Assembly (NCBI GenBank): GCA_023238725.1 | Contig: CM041552.1 | Span: 9,613,647 to 9,677,646 of the forward strand | Reading direction: 5' to 3' | DNA length: 64,000 bases | DNA from: Scortum barcoo | Taxonomy: Eukaryota; Chordata; Actinopteri; Centrarchiformes; Terapontidae | Part shown: one piece after another, positions 24,401 through 37,900 of the stretch | Position numbering within the stretch: position 1 is the stretch's first letter | How the letters are laid out: each line of letters opens with the position of its first letter | Translations under genes and position numbers: made by a program | The notes under the pieces: model-generated | Seen by the model: the letters and a program-made list of their open reading frames with translations, nothing else | Database searches by the model: none | What the model was told of the DNA's origin: nothing

Positions 24401-27400
24401 TATGTAATCTAGACATCTAAATCGCCAGGATGTCATTAAAAGTTATGACGATGGCCCACAATACAATACTGCCATATAGCGTTGAGTGTTTGGTGATGCA
24501 AAGTACTTAGTATTCAATATTATTTTATTATTTGTACTTTGTACCATTTTTCTAGGAGAATATCTGTGCAATTGAGAACTAACAGTACTTTTTTGAGTAC
24601 GAAATTAGATTTTTCAAAGTGAAATTGATTTCAGCAAGCAAAATTAGTTTTCTGTTTCTATAAGAATAAAAAGACAAAAAAAACCCTGTCTTTGTTGACA
24701 TCTTTTCTCTTTTGAATAGCTTTAGGCCATATCTTTACAATAAAATAAAAATGGAGATGGTTGCAAGTTTGAAATGCAGAATTTCAGGCCTTCCTAGTCG
24801 AGACAGTTTGCTAAACTTACCTTCACACATGAAGAATTTGGACTCTCCGAGACTAATCTCACCCTGACTTGGTGTGATCTCCACTTCCAGTGAAACTACA
24901 AGAGAAAAAAAACATGCAAATTACGAAATGAGAAACTTGGCAACATGATAAATGAAGCCCTGTCTGAATGCAGAAACACACTGTTTCAGCAAAACTTGGA
25001 CCTGCAGGTGTAGACGTATCAATGTGTGCTATCCACAGGACTGTCATCCCGTGTCTGTCGTCCTCCAGGACTGAGAATCTAACTCCAGCTGCACTTGCAG
25101 TTTCACAGTCACAAGCATAATGAATTTATTTCAGTTAACAGTTATAAGTATTAAATGTAAAACTGATGAGAACAACAGCAGTTAAAACACTTGAGCTGTA
25201 AGTGGCCCAGGTTAACAGCAGCAATTATTTTACTTGCCTGTATGTGAAGACACCTACATATTTGCACATACATGAATAATGTTACTGCGATTCAAAAGGT
25301 AGTATAGGATAGGTATAGGATATCTGTGGAAAGTAATGCATATGCACATCAAGAAACTGACTATTCCAGTTTTTGGCTCCAGCAACCCCATTACCAAAAA
25401 CATGGACATTTGCTTTTGCCTGCAGTCTTCCTATCGTTTCAAGAGAAATAAAATCCAGCCAGCACTGCAATTATTCACTTAATGTTCAGCAGTTAGTAAG
25501 AACTGATGCCGAGCTGCCAATGTACCTTGGGAGAAATTATATTTAAGATTCTCTGAAAAATTATTCGAACACATGCTGACTGGCAAGATAAATAGAGTGT
25601 CTCTCTGTGCACTTAATCAAAGTCCAGAGGAAAAAAGACAGATTTCTGTTATTTGACATGGACAGAGGTATGGCCTGAAACGCTTAATTAGAACAAAGAC
25701 TCACTTGTTTCCTGCAGAATTTCCCAAAGGGGCAGTCAGTGTTCCTGTAGTGGACTAAGAAGTGTGGTAAAATGGGCCCAAAATCCAGCTCATATTATGC
25801 ATGAGAAGACTGTGTGAATGTTAATGTACAGCCATCAGTGTGAGCACACACAACAAACACCTGAGGTCAGGGCGAGAGAGGCCACACAGTGTGGTCAAGC
25901 GACAAGAGGTGAGAAGACGACAACGAACAGGTGATGATTGATATACTTAGGTCCGTTTCCCTAAAAGTGACATTCTCTCAAATGTAAAACTGGGAAGATA
26001 GCTTGAATAACTTGATAACTTTCAATCATAATAAACAAGTACAAGTCAGACTAATACCTTTTTAATATTCTAGATATTCTATATTAGAGCTGTAACATTT
26101 ATGAACCCATGCTACTGCTACATTTACAGCTTAAAAATCTAAAAATCAGCTTTTTAATAAGAACTTCCATCTAATTCCTTCTTTTGAAATTACATTATTA
26201 AGTGTTACTGATAAACCTCTCTAAATGTGTCTAAATGAACAACTACTGAGCTCAAATACTGGGCACTAACAGGTAAGAAATAGTTAGTGATGAGTAACTT
26301 GTTAAAGAAAACAAAAGAGACTCAGCATATCAGAATAAGAATATAAATTACTGTAAAGGAGGTCTGCACATACAAGATATTAGACTTAATATGGTCTAAT
26401 TTTTGGTCTATGAACTGCCAGAAAATAGTTAAAAATGGCCATCATAATTTTCCAGAGCACAAGGTAACAAATTTAAATTTCTTTTTTGTTTGCTTGTTTT
26501 TTTTTACTAATGGTCAATACGCCAAAGATGTACAGTTAAACATCATATAAGACTAAGCAAATAATTCATTACAAAAAGTTGGAACTAGCGAATTTTTGGA
26601 AATTTTTGCTATTATTTCTCCACTAAATCAACTAATCGATAAGTCACTTCAGAGTTTAGACTCTGAAAAACCTGTTTGACATGCCCAAATTTGAATCCAT
26701 CAGATAATTTTGTTATCTACGTCTGATATTAAGTTGGCCTGAAGAGTATGATCCCCCATCTCATTAGAGCAGCAGTGTTAGGCAGAAACTTAAATGTAGA
26801 AAATCACTGTCTTTTGCACTGTCTCTGCTGTCTGGTCATTCTCATTTTATTCAACCTACAGTAACAAAACGCACAAAACACTATAATTGATTGTTGATTG
26901 TTGTATCCATTAAAGTTACTCAGACCTTTGAAGGTTTTATTTTTAAATGAGCCAAACGGTCTAATTTGATTTCAAGGATTTGATTTCAAAGTGAAGGAAC
27001 GTGAAAACCAAGCATCAAAACCTCACTCATTTTATTTTCACATGAACTACTAACTAAAACAATGTTATGCTAATTTTATGGATAAGGATTCTGTTTTAAT
27101 TGGACTGAGGAAATAGTGCAGTTGGTATTCATTTAGTCAAACAAACAGGCAACTCATTTGCAGAGGAGGCATGATGATGATGATGATGATGATTATTCAA
27201 GTCAAGGGAAGTATATTTGTAAAGCCCATTACCACACTGAATGTCTGAAAGTGCTTTACATCAGCAGTAGCTGCCGACACAGCCGAAGCTATCTAAGCTG
27301 ACAAGGAAAAATCCTAAACAAAAAAAAAAAAAAAAATGCTAGGCGTAGACATAAAAAAATGGAACTGAAAATGGTAACAGAAGCATAAAATGCGACAATT

Positions 27401-30400
27401 AGACCACAAATCATGAATGCAGTAATACAACAGGTTCAACACTAGAGTGATCCCATTATACTGTACTATCCCATTATAATAACTCCAGTAAAAAGGTCCG
27501 ATGAAACAAGCCTCATTTGATTACAACAGATCTAGTATATCATATAGTCTGCCTTCCAAGGTGCCAGGTAGGTGGAGTGGCAATTAGGGAGACTGGTGAG
27601 ATGCGGGCCAGGTGATGAGTCAGTGTGTAGTAGTGCATATTGACTGGAATAGCTGGCCTCTGTGTCTGTTTTACATGGCTCTGGAGTGTAAAAACGCTTC
27701 TTTTTTTTTTTTTTGCTCCCTTTGACATTTCTGCTAGGAAGATCCATAGATGGCGCAAAACTAAAACAAGATAGGCTGGATCAGGATTTACTGCAAATGT
27801 GAAGCAAAAGTTAACATTTTGTTAATTAAATAACACTGTGTATATATTGTTATCGCCAGTTTGTTCAGTACGCCTTGCTAAAACTTATATAGTAGAGTCT
27901 GCAATAAATCCTACCTCCCAACCATATCACCTATGGGATAAATATTATAAACACCTTTCAGTATAATGCAATAAAACTCAACAGCACCACAAACAGCCTC
28001 CAAAATGACCATAAAGGTGAATCAATGCTTCTCTAAAACAGTTCAAACAAAAATGAACATTACGACCTTAATGAAAGTAGAATTTATTCCCAGAGTCTTG
28101 TACCTGACTGCACTACATAACCACTGGAGGACCAGGTACTGCAGGTTGATAACTGATGAGAAGAAAGTCATGGTAAGTATTGACTTTCTTAAGGGTTAAA
28201 ATGTCAAAAGTTTTCATCTAACTGGATCAGTTGCGTGCACTGAATTAATGTCACAAAGTCAGAAAGCAGCGAGTCAGATTGCAAAACCTGTCAGTATACT
28301 ACACAACACTGTGTTTCCTATATTAAAACCAACAATGCAAAACCGCTCTCATATCCTCCAAGCAAGCTGACATTCAGAGCGATGAAGGTCCCATGGGGAA
28401 TTTCCTTCACATGATCCCCCATCCTCTTCACTGTGTTTTCCTCCTTATTCTGCAGATTATGAAAATATAACAATGCACCTGCACAGGCTGGGAGTTTTCC
28501 AAAATAAACTATTCTGTAGCCCTAGCACTAATTGGTTCTCTCGGATTGAAGGCAGAAGCCGTGGCTCCTCTTCACAGATAGTTATGAACAAGACGGGGTA
28601 ATTGCTTTCAAACCAACAGCTCACTTTTCATATATTAAAGAGGCTAACAAGCTAATGTAGCTCAAGCCCAGCAAAAGGGCAGAAACTCGAGGGTGGCCAA
28701 AATTACAAGAAGCAACTGTGTGTCCTAGAAATGTAATCTGCATGTGAATCCCTACTGGCTGACCTATTTTGAACCCAAGTAGGTTTGAGACTGCACGAAG
28801 ATCTCCACATCACAGAAATTAGAAGGAGCCTTCGCTGTAGATAAGAGAAGAGTACATTAAGTGGAGAATCATCTATACAGTATTTCTAATCTTCCTTCAT
28901 TAGGCAGTGTTTCTTTTTTCTCAAAAAGGAGAAACACAATTTTGCCTTAGGCACAAATTTCAAACATAGTTAGTTTACTGATTAATGTACTGTTGTCTTT
29001 ATTCCCCAATTTAAGACGGTATTCTGAGCCGTGCTGGCTGCATGTTTCTAGGGTTGGTAATGTTGGTCTGTTGTTCAGTAAATCCACCATGTCGGTCCAG
29101 ACTGAAATATCTTTAGCTATTTGGTAGACTGACATTCATGATCCGCACAGGATGAATCTTATACTGGCTACCTACTGTTAAACCTACTCTAGCGCCACCA
29201 GCAAGGTTTAACTCATCCAATAAAAAATCTCAACATCTATATCAGGGATGGGCAAAGCATCTTTACAGACATTCATGGTTCTCAGATGATCACCGAAGAC
29301 ACAAGAAATAACCTGACTTTTCCTTTAGAGCCACCATTTGTAGTTTTGAGTGAAATATTGACAACTACGGGATGAATTGGCATGAAAAAAAATTCTTGCA
29401 CTCCTCAGGATGTAATATTTGCTGATCCCTTCACATAGCGACATCATCCGAACAACATCTTTGTTTGTCAAATACTTTGGTTTATTCACAAACATGTGCA
29501 AAACCAATTAAATTACTATCAACCTCAGCTGTACTTTGTGATAAGTGTTAATTAGCAGATGTTAGCATGTTATAAGGCTACACTGAACATGGTGAACTTT
29601 GCATTTAGCTCAAGACACAGCTGTACCTATATATAACCTCATAGAGCCGCTAGCCTGCCTGTAGAGACTTAGTCTTGTTGCTTCAGCCTTTATGAGTAAT
29701 TGATTTCCCATATGTCAATCAATGTCACGGGTTGGTATGTCTGTTGAACTGGATGCTTTCCGCCACTTCTGTGTCTCTTTTAATACTACCATGTTGCCAT
29801 AATCAAATATTTTCAATTCCTACACTTTAGGAAGTATAAATTATTGAATGTAAAAACTCTCTGCACATAAAATAACAAACTTTATTTTTTAATAAAACTA
29901 AATTGACTGATGAATAAAAATGCAAGACTTAAATACTAAGTATATTCTCAAAATTGTTCTTTCATATTATATTGATAACCAAGACATTAAAGTGCATTGT
30001 TATTTCTGTGAACTGCTGATCATCGGGCATAAACTCTGAAACTTGCTGTAAATTTACTGTAGGCCTCAAGTTGTAACAGTATTCCATGAAATAAGATTCA
30101 AAGTATGCATGTGTATTAAAACTGGAACAAGGACTTAAAAATGAGTTGAAAAGAAGATGGCCCCGGGAGTATCAAAAGGTGCTATGTACCACTAATTGGC
30201 AAACCAGACCTCAGGCTTCTTCTTACAAATAGGAACAACATGCCCAAACCTGTGCTAAGTTTCCTCGCTGTTAAGGCCCTCAACACTATACTGGTTGAGA
30301 GAAATAAACTATTCAAGTAGATAAGAGTGACCTAGTTCTGGGGAAACATGCAATCTCCCCGCAGTTAAACCTGACATTGCTTATTAAAAGGCCTTTTCAG

Positions 30401-31910
30401 ACATTGGCTCTTCATCCAAAAATTTGCTTTTAACAAACTGAACTGACACAATAAATGGAGACAGGAAGGTGAAGTTAGAAAAGAAAAAAAACTCTTGCAA
30501 GATTTTCAGAGATGTGGACAAAAGACCAAGTGGAATTTTCCATCAACCAACTAATGTCAGGAGATTGACCACAGACATTAAAAGACAAGGTATGGCTCTA
30601 CCTCTGAGTAGCTTTAGATTCCATTTGCCATCAATAATTTCATTCTTAAGACTAAAGACCAAAGACATACGGACAAACAACGAGGAGGGCGATTAGATTT
30701 AATATTCTCTGCCTTGGAGACGCTGCCATTTTACGGATGCAGAATATGGTTGCAACCCCAAGATCAGCGGCCAACAAATGGATAAAGAATGCCAGTCTGT
30801 CCCAAAATCTGAGCAGCAAATTAAGTCTTTCTTACAATCACACCATGTGTTCAACTTGATAGTTGACATATGAGCAGAAAATGATGGTCTGCCTTAATTT
30901 TACCACAATACTGACGCAAATACCAAGAAAACTCCAGCATGAATTCAGTCGTTCTGGTCTGTTTTCCTGCATCCAAACAGTAAAGTGCATTTGAATGCAA
31001 CATGGGAACTGTGGCTCTGACATTAGCAGTTCATTCGTGATGTAACATTTACTATAGCTGTGGGCAATGTCATATTTGGACGCAGGCTGATCATGACTAT
31101 AGGAGACAGCTTGCAGTGTCAATAATTCATGTCTCTGTAGGTCATCAAGAAGCCATAGTGTTTGTAGTCTTTGAGCAAGCTCATTAAATTTACAGCAACA
31201 TAGAGTAAAAACACTATATTGTCTGTGGTGGCATATTACCAGAGTACCAGAGCAGTCTTGGCTGCTTCTTCATGCAGGTCACAGCATAATGCAGCAAAAT
31301 GCAAAATATTTGGTGCCATTTATTAAAGTGTAACAGCAGTTTAGATCCAGAAATGACTGCATCCTTTCAAACCAGTCTCTGTGTTTCTATTTAAGGGTCA
31401 TGTTCGTTATTTCTTCAGTACAGGCACTGTGCTCCTTAATAATACCACTGTGTACACATGTGCCTCCATGTGCATGGGTGTGTTTGTGTCTGTGCAGTGA
31501 TGGCGGTGGAAGGGGGGTTATTTCATGAATGGAAATGATGTACAGTGATGTCCTTAGGCTACAGTAATCAGTGGTTGCAGTTGGAGATGCTTAAATAGCT
31601 TCATGTAGCCTAAACCCATCCTTAGCTCTGGTTGTACTGTATCTTAAATTGAAGTTCTCCACAGGAACAGACTGACTTTTCCACAGTTATGTTGCAAGTA
31701 AGTGATAAGATATGAAGAGCAAGGACACTGTATAGATGAGAATTTATGCAGAGCTTGGCCTTTTTCTTCCTGCCTCTGTAGTTATCTTAAAACAACACCT
31801 CGGGTGCCACCGCCTGTGCTATTGGATGTTGTAGTAAGCCTCGACCCAAGCCGTGACTCGCTTCACTTGCCTTTTGGGATTATGCTCATTATCTATTCTG
31901 CCAGCGTAAA

Positions 31911-31944
<34 letters not shown>

Positions 31945-34900
31945 CACATTAATTACGACCACCACTTAAACTTTAAGCCTGCCAAATTGACAGTCACAGT
32001 TATAAACCTTTGCGTAACCATCTGTAATCGAAAATAAACAAAAGAATCTGATCTGTCCTTCAAATGAAAGCCGCGCTCGCCACCAGGGCTGGGAATCACT
32101 GAGAAGCTCCTGATACAATACTCAAACAATATTTTTATATCCTAGACAGTATTTTTAGATTTTGCATATGGTAGTATCAGTATTTTACAAACATGAGAGT
32201 TCCTGTGATGTTATACATGACAAGAAAAACAATCTGATATCTGTAACTGAAGCTACACTGTCTTTATTTACGGCTTTAAAAGTTTCCAGACCACTGAGAT
32301 GAGAAAGTGTGTTGCCAAAATGAATGAAGACCGATGCTTTTAAAACACACACTCACACACTCAGCAACATTAACTCGTGCGCCACTATTTCAATGTCAAA
32401 CAGCCTTTAACTGGTAGCGTCTGAACTGCCGGAAAGCAAATAATTTCAGACTTGAAATGCCTGCAGGAATGAAGAGCCTCTGCCTCGGTAATGGTGCCAG
32501 TGTGTTTATAATGTATTGCAAGAGACTGACTGACAATACCACACAATGTATCACAATATTATTTGTCCCACGCGCTCTAGCGAAGGATAACTCTTCCACT
32601 TAGAGCAATTTATTGGGTTGATTCATTATTACAAACAAAAGCCTGGAATAGAAAAATGTATTTGTCACTGGGCAAGCTTGTGCCAGCTGTCTATTAAAAT
32701 ATTTGTACTGCAGGGTATTATAAAATCACACAACAATGAACTGTATGCAAGTAAAAAAAAAAAGGTTTACTCTATTGTTTAGCAGACACAGGCAACCCTA
32801 AAACCTTTTGATTCTCCATGAAAAGTAAAAAGATTTGCATACACATTGCTGGAAACGGACAAGAAAGCATTTAATTTAAAAGAAACACAAGCACTGAGAT
32901 CCTGGTCTTAAAAGGGACAATGCATACCCAAAGTATTCAGGACACACTACTTTTAAGGAACAAGTGAGTATTTGCTTGCTGCTCATGCCTCTCAACCACA
33001 GTTATACTCACTTCTACCAGTTGCTATGGAAACGTGTTTCCCAGGTCCCCTCTCCCCATATTTTGACATCACCACTCGCTCTCTCTCTCTCTCTCAGTCT
33101 CTCTCTCTCTTGTGTGGCCGTCTGATTGGATGCAGCAGTACAGCCTCCGAAGGAGTAACTATTTACATTGAAGAGGATGATAAAACACGGCGCACAACTT
33201 CGACTGATCTCCATGATTGCCTTAAGTGGCCAGGCCATTGGTGTGAAGATGGTCTAGCATTTGCACCTGTTACCCACATACGGTATATACATAAAAGCTA
33301 AAATAGAAATAGGAGTTCAGTGAAGCCACATGATGTTTAAAGACCAAAATTTTAACATTTAATTTGAGGCTCAGCTGGTGCCTCCCTTATTACAGCCCTA
33401 AGCTGAGGCATCGATACCTGCCAGGGTACTGTTAGACACTTAGGGCATTTCAACTGAGAACTGCTTTTTTAAAACACGATAAGACTGCACAACAGATGGC
33501 CGGCAGTATGCAGTAAATCTCTGTGCATTAGGTTTAAAAGAAATGGTTATGTGCCACCCCAAAAAGAACCGCTGATACAGAGAAAGTGCCTGGTTCTTAA
33601 TTATATCTATTTCAAAGCTTTCAGGCCAAATTACCCTTGTAAAATCTAAATCTTAATTCCAAATCTCCTTTCTGTGACATCTACAGCATTCAAGAAGGCT
33701 TACAATGTAATTCATATGTGCTTAAATCCCTTTTATAAGTTATAAATGCTTAATCATATCTGGAAATTAACATATTCTGCAGTCACACAGTCAGCAGATA
33801 ACTGAATCTTTTCTGAATGTTTTGTGGCAGCAGAATGTTACATGTTAAAAAAACGAGGGCGTGAAATATCACTTGAAATACTGACGTAATGGTCATATTT
33901 ATGGGTTACATAATAGGGCAGCGCACATTAGAATAAGAGGCCGAGGCAGCAGAAGCTGAGCTGCCACAGTGGAGATGATTCAGACTTCTGTTGTTGAAGA
34001 GTGGCTCTTTAAAAGGTGTTTGGCTGCGATGTTGAAGTATCATAAAACATGTCATATTTTATGCCATAGCACTTCTATCATTTTGTCATAAGCCTAAAGG
34101 ATCGTTTGAGTCTGATGCACTGTAGCTCGATGTGCATCAATATAAAATGGGATTTAACTACACAAAAATATCTTAATCTAAAAACATAAACTATCACAAA
34201 CATATCTTTGCATTACTATATTTAGATCAAATATCAAAGACATGACAAAAAATAAATCATAACCCACATAAAAATCCTCCCTGACAGAATCTTTTAAGAA
34301 ATCTTTAAAACTGAAATCTTAAACATTCATTCACATTAAGGAGTCTGGAAAAAATCTGAATTAGCCACTAAAAAAAAAAAAAAAAAAAAAGACATGAACC
34401 TGAAACATGAAACATGAACCACTTCAGTGTGCTGGCTTTTTTCTCAGAAAAACAGAACTTGTCAAGAAGGACAGATGCAGCTCCTGGCACTTTATTTAAA
34501 ACTTGCACACTTTTCAGACCTTGAATACAGCATTAAAATTCAAGCAATTTCAAGAATTTCCAGCACCCATATGAATCCTGGACCTGCAAATATTTTGATA
34601 ATAATAATAATTTACTTTGTTTTACATGATCACAAACTGGATATCTTTTGACAGCTGGTTGGACAAAATAAGCAATTTGAACAAGTCACCTCAGCTGTTT
34701 TTTAATTGTGTAGGGATTTTTCTCACTGTTGTCATTTTCATTTCATTAACATAACTGTCAGATGAATAAGAAATGAAAAAAATCACAAATGCAGATCAAC
34801 AGAGTGCAGATATCTTTCCAGTCTATGGGGTTGCACATGAATGCACCATTCTTCTCAACTTGGCACCTTCAACTGCATTTCTATGGACTACTGCAAAAGA

Positions 34901-37900
34901 AAAAAAATGCTGAATACAAAACACACATACAATTTTGGGCTGTGGAAAATTTATTTGGTTGAGTCTCTCAAAAACATCCTGTATATGGGAAACACTGCTG
35001 TGGCGCCTCAGCATCTTTAAAGTAACATCATGGCTCAAACTGAAGCCAAAATATGATATAAATAATATAAATAATGAAACCTCTAATGGGTATATGCCTC
35101 TTTCAGCTACATTCCTCTTCCTCTCTATGCTGAACATAAGCCGTGACTCAATGAGCTACGGTGCACTCCACTCCAGTGGCCGACAGAATTCGCCCTCATT
35201 CAGGCAATTTAGTGTGAGTGCCCCTCAGCATCTGCCTCAGCTGCGCACCACACAACAAAAGCCCAGGGAGGCGGAGAGCTGAGCGTCTGTGGCCCATCAT
35301 GCCACGCTGTGTACTCCTGTAATGAGTCAGTATTTAGAAGGCTGGAAACAAGGCCAGAAGAAAATGCAGACATTGTGCTGGCAGGGACACTTAAAATATA
35401 GGGGAGAGAGAGAGCTTCTGGAAAATCACAGGAAAGAGATTAATTGTAGTTTATTAAATAATTCTGACCATTCTGCAAAGACTAACTGATGCTACCACAA
35501 ACCAGGATAAACATGTTTTGTCACCTTCGACAAACGGATACGTGATGCTGTGAAATAATAATTACGCCCAAAATCCCGGTTTGATTTCAATCCAGCTTGT
35601 GGCTCCAGTGGAGCTGTACAACCTGTGCAAGGACTGAGAGAGAGCAGCCTGTCACCATGTCTAAAAAAGACATGCATAATCAGTGAATTGGAAAGATTCT
35701 TGGAGGCTGAATTCTGGAGATTGTGCACAATTTTTTTTTCATTTTATTTTTATTTTTATTTTTATTATTTTCCGTTTGAATGCTGTGTGGCAACTACATG
35801 CAAGAACAGGGAGTCTGTGTGGCATGAACGATGACTGATATGGCAACATCTCTGCGAACACAATGAATCACTGCAGACTGTCGCAAAATAACACTCGTTC
35901 TTCCAGATTAATCATAACAGTGGTTCTCCAGTGGCTTCCCTGTTAGCGCTAGTCACGACGCACTCCCGTGAAAAAAAGAAAAAGCCCACAAAGCAACTAC
36001 CTTTTTGCTGCTAGCGAGGAAAGCCATTAAGGTTTAGCAGAATATAATAAACCAATGCTGTGCTAACTGGTCAGAATTTCATGCATCTATAATAATTACT
36101 GTAAGAACAAAGAGGGGGAAAAAAAGAGGGGAAGAGAGGGCAGGAGGGCAAGAGGGAGGGGAACCACAATGACCACTCAGCCACAAGCTGCCTGGGACTA
36201 CACAGAGCCCCGAAGCCTGGCACATGCACACTGCTCTCTCTGTGTGTCCATTCAGAAAGCAGACAAGCTGGGACGAGCCGGATAAGCCAGCCTGCGACTC
36301 CACCAGGAAGAGGATCAATAAGAGGGAATGCACCATTTCAGATACAGCCAGACAGAGCCAGGGGCAGGGCAGAGAAGCAGAGCGGCACTTGAGCACTCAT
36401 TATGGTGTGTAGGATGACACAGTGTGTGCAGACGCTCCTGGAGTCGTCGTGTGAATGGAGAAAGACGACGCAGACCCATTAGAGATTAGGGCAGGCCGCA
36501 AGGTAATTGGATTAAAGCGCTAATGAAAATAAAAACTGGCGTGAGCGTGTCTCCATCAAGGTTACAGAGCTGACAGGGAGAGGTGGCTGTGTGTGAACGC
36601 GCTGACAGCAGGTAGAGAAACCAGTAGCAGGAAGGCCATCCTATGACCGGAGAAATGTTGAACAATGTTCACCACGGCCATCTCTTTTTTCCCTTTGCTT
36701 GCTGGCATGGAAACAGTTGGCTGCAGCTGAGCGTTTGGACATCATCCACTAGCAGTCAATCACATACTTATGTCCCGCCTCCCATACTAACAGAGTCTGA
36801 AATTAACACCTGCCAAGTATCAAATGCCAGTAAAATTTGTCTTTGCCAGTAAATAAACAAGGGTCACCAACCACAGTGGCCAAGACGATGATGCCTCAGC
36901 TGGTCTTTTCCCGTCCGCAGATTAAGTCCCTGTTGACCGCTATACACTTTCTCTGACCGTAAGCCAATTAAATCAGTGGCCGTGCATAAAACAGGCTTCT
37001 GAATAACTGCCTCTTATGCTGGCACTACAAGAAACTTGTAAATTGTTATCTCCCACTTGACTGAATAGCTTACCAGCCCAGTGATAAAGATAACCACATA
37101 CAAACAGCCAATATGATTACAAAAAAACAGTAGGACCACAACAACAAAAAGATTTACTGGAACCAAGTTTGAAATCAAAGCCTTTATCTGCTCATCTCTT
37201 CAGTGAACTTCTCACAACGTTCCTGACTTGATACAGAAAAATGAAACGGCACTGAAAATGAGTAGGTTGGTGTGCCAGCTCGGAGTCTCGTCAAGCAGGC
37301 AGGTCATGAAGGAACAGAAACAGAAATGCTGTTGCCTGCAGTCTGAGAGGTGCTGGAGACTTTCTCTGCATAATCGATGAAACACAAGATTTTACATTTC
37401 AAAAGCGCCGGCGAATGTTTAAATATTTTCTTGGTGCGCATTAGTATTAATATCAATTTGCTCAATAAGTAAAAAAAAAAAACAACTTTATACACATCAG
37501 GCTCTTCTGATAGATATTTAAAATATAATTTAACAGCATTTTTGTTTTGTAGATTTAAAGTTCATGAAGCATACAACAACCCAAGCTTTGTGTTAACCCT
37601 ACTACTTGAATCTATTGTAATTTACAGACACCGCAATCAATTGTAATTTCCAGACAAAACAATAACCCTCTCATAATTGTGTAAAAGTGGTCAGCTTCTT
37701 GCATAAAAAATAATCCACTAATTTGCCCTCACAGACAGAGGAATGTGTTGTGTTTCTCCTACATGAAGTTTCCTCGTACTGGAGAATCTATATGCACAGA
37801 ATTTCTTGCTATCTAACTAACCAGACAACTGCCATCATCAAATGCCTTCATCTTTCTGACGTGTACGTGCAATTCATCTCCCTGCTGGGAAAAAAAAAAA

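Noticed and set aside
34823..35282. Overlapping 104- and 115-codon frames
   Set aside because: Antisense pair without domain features in AT-rich intron DNA.
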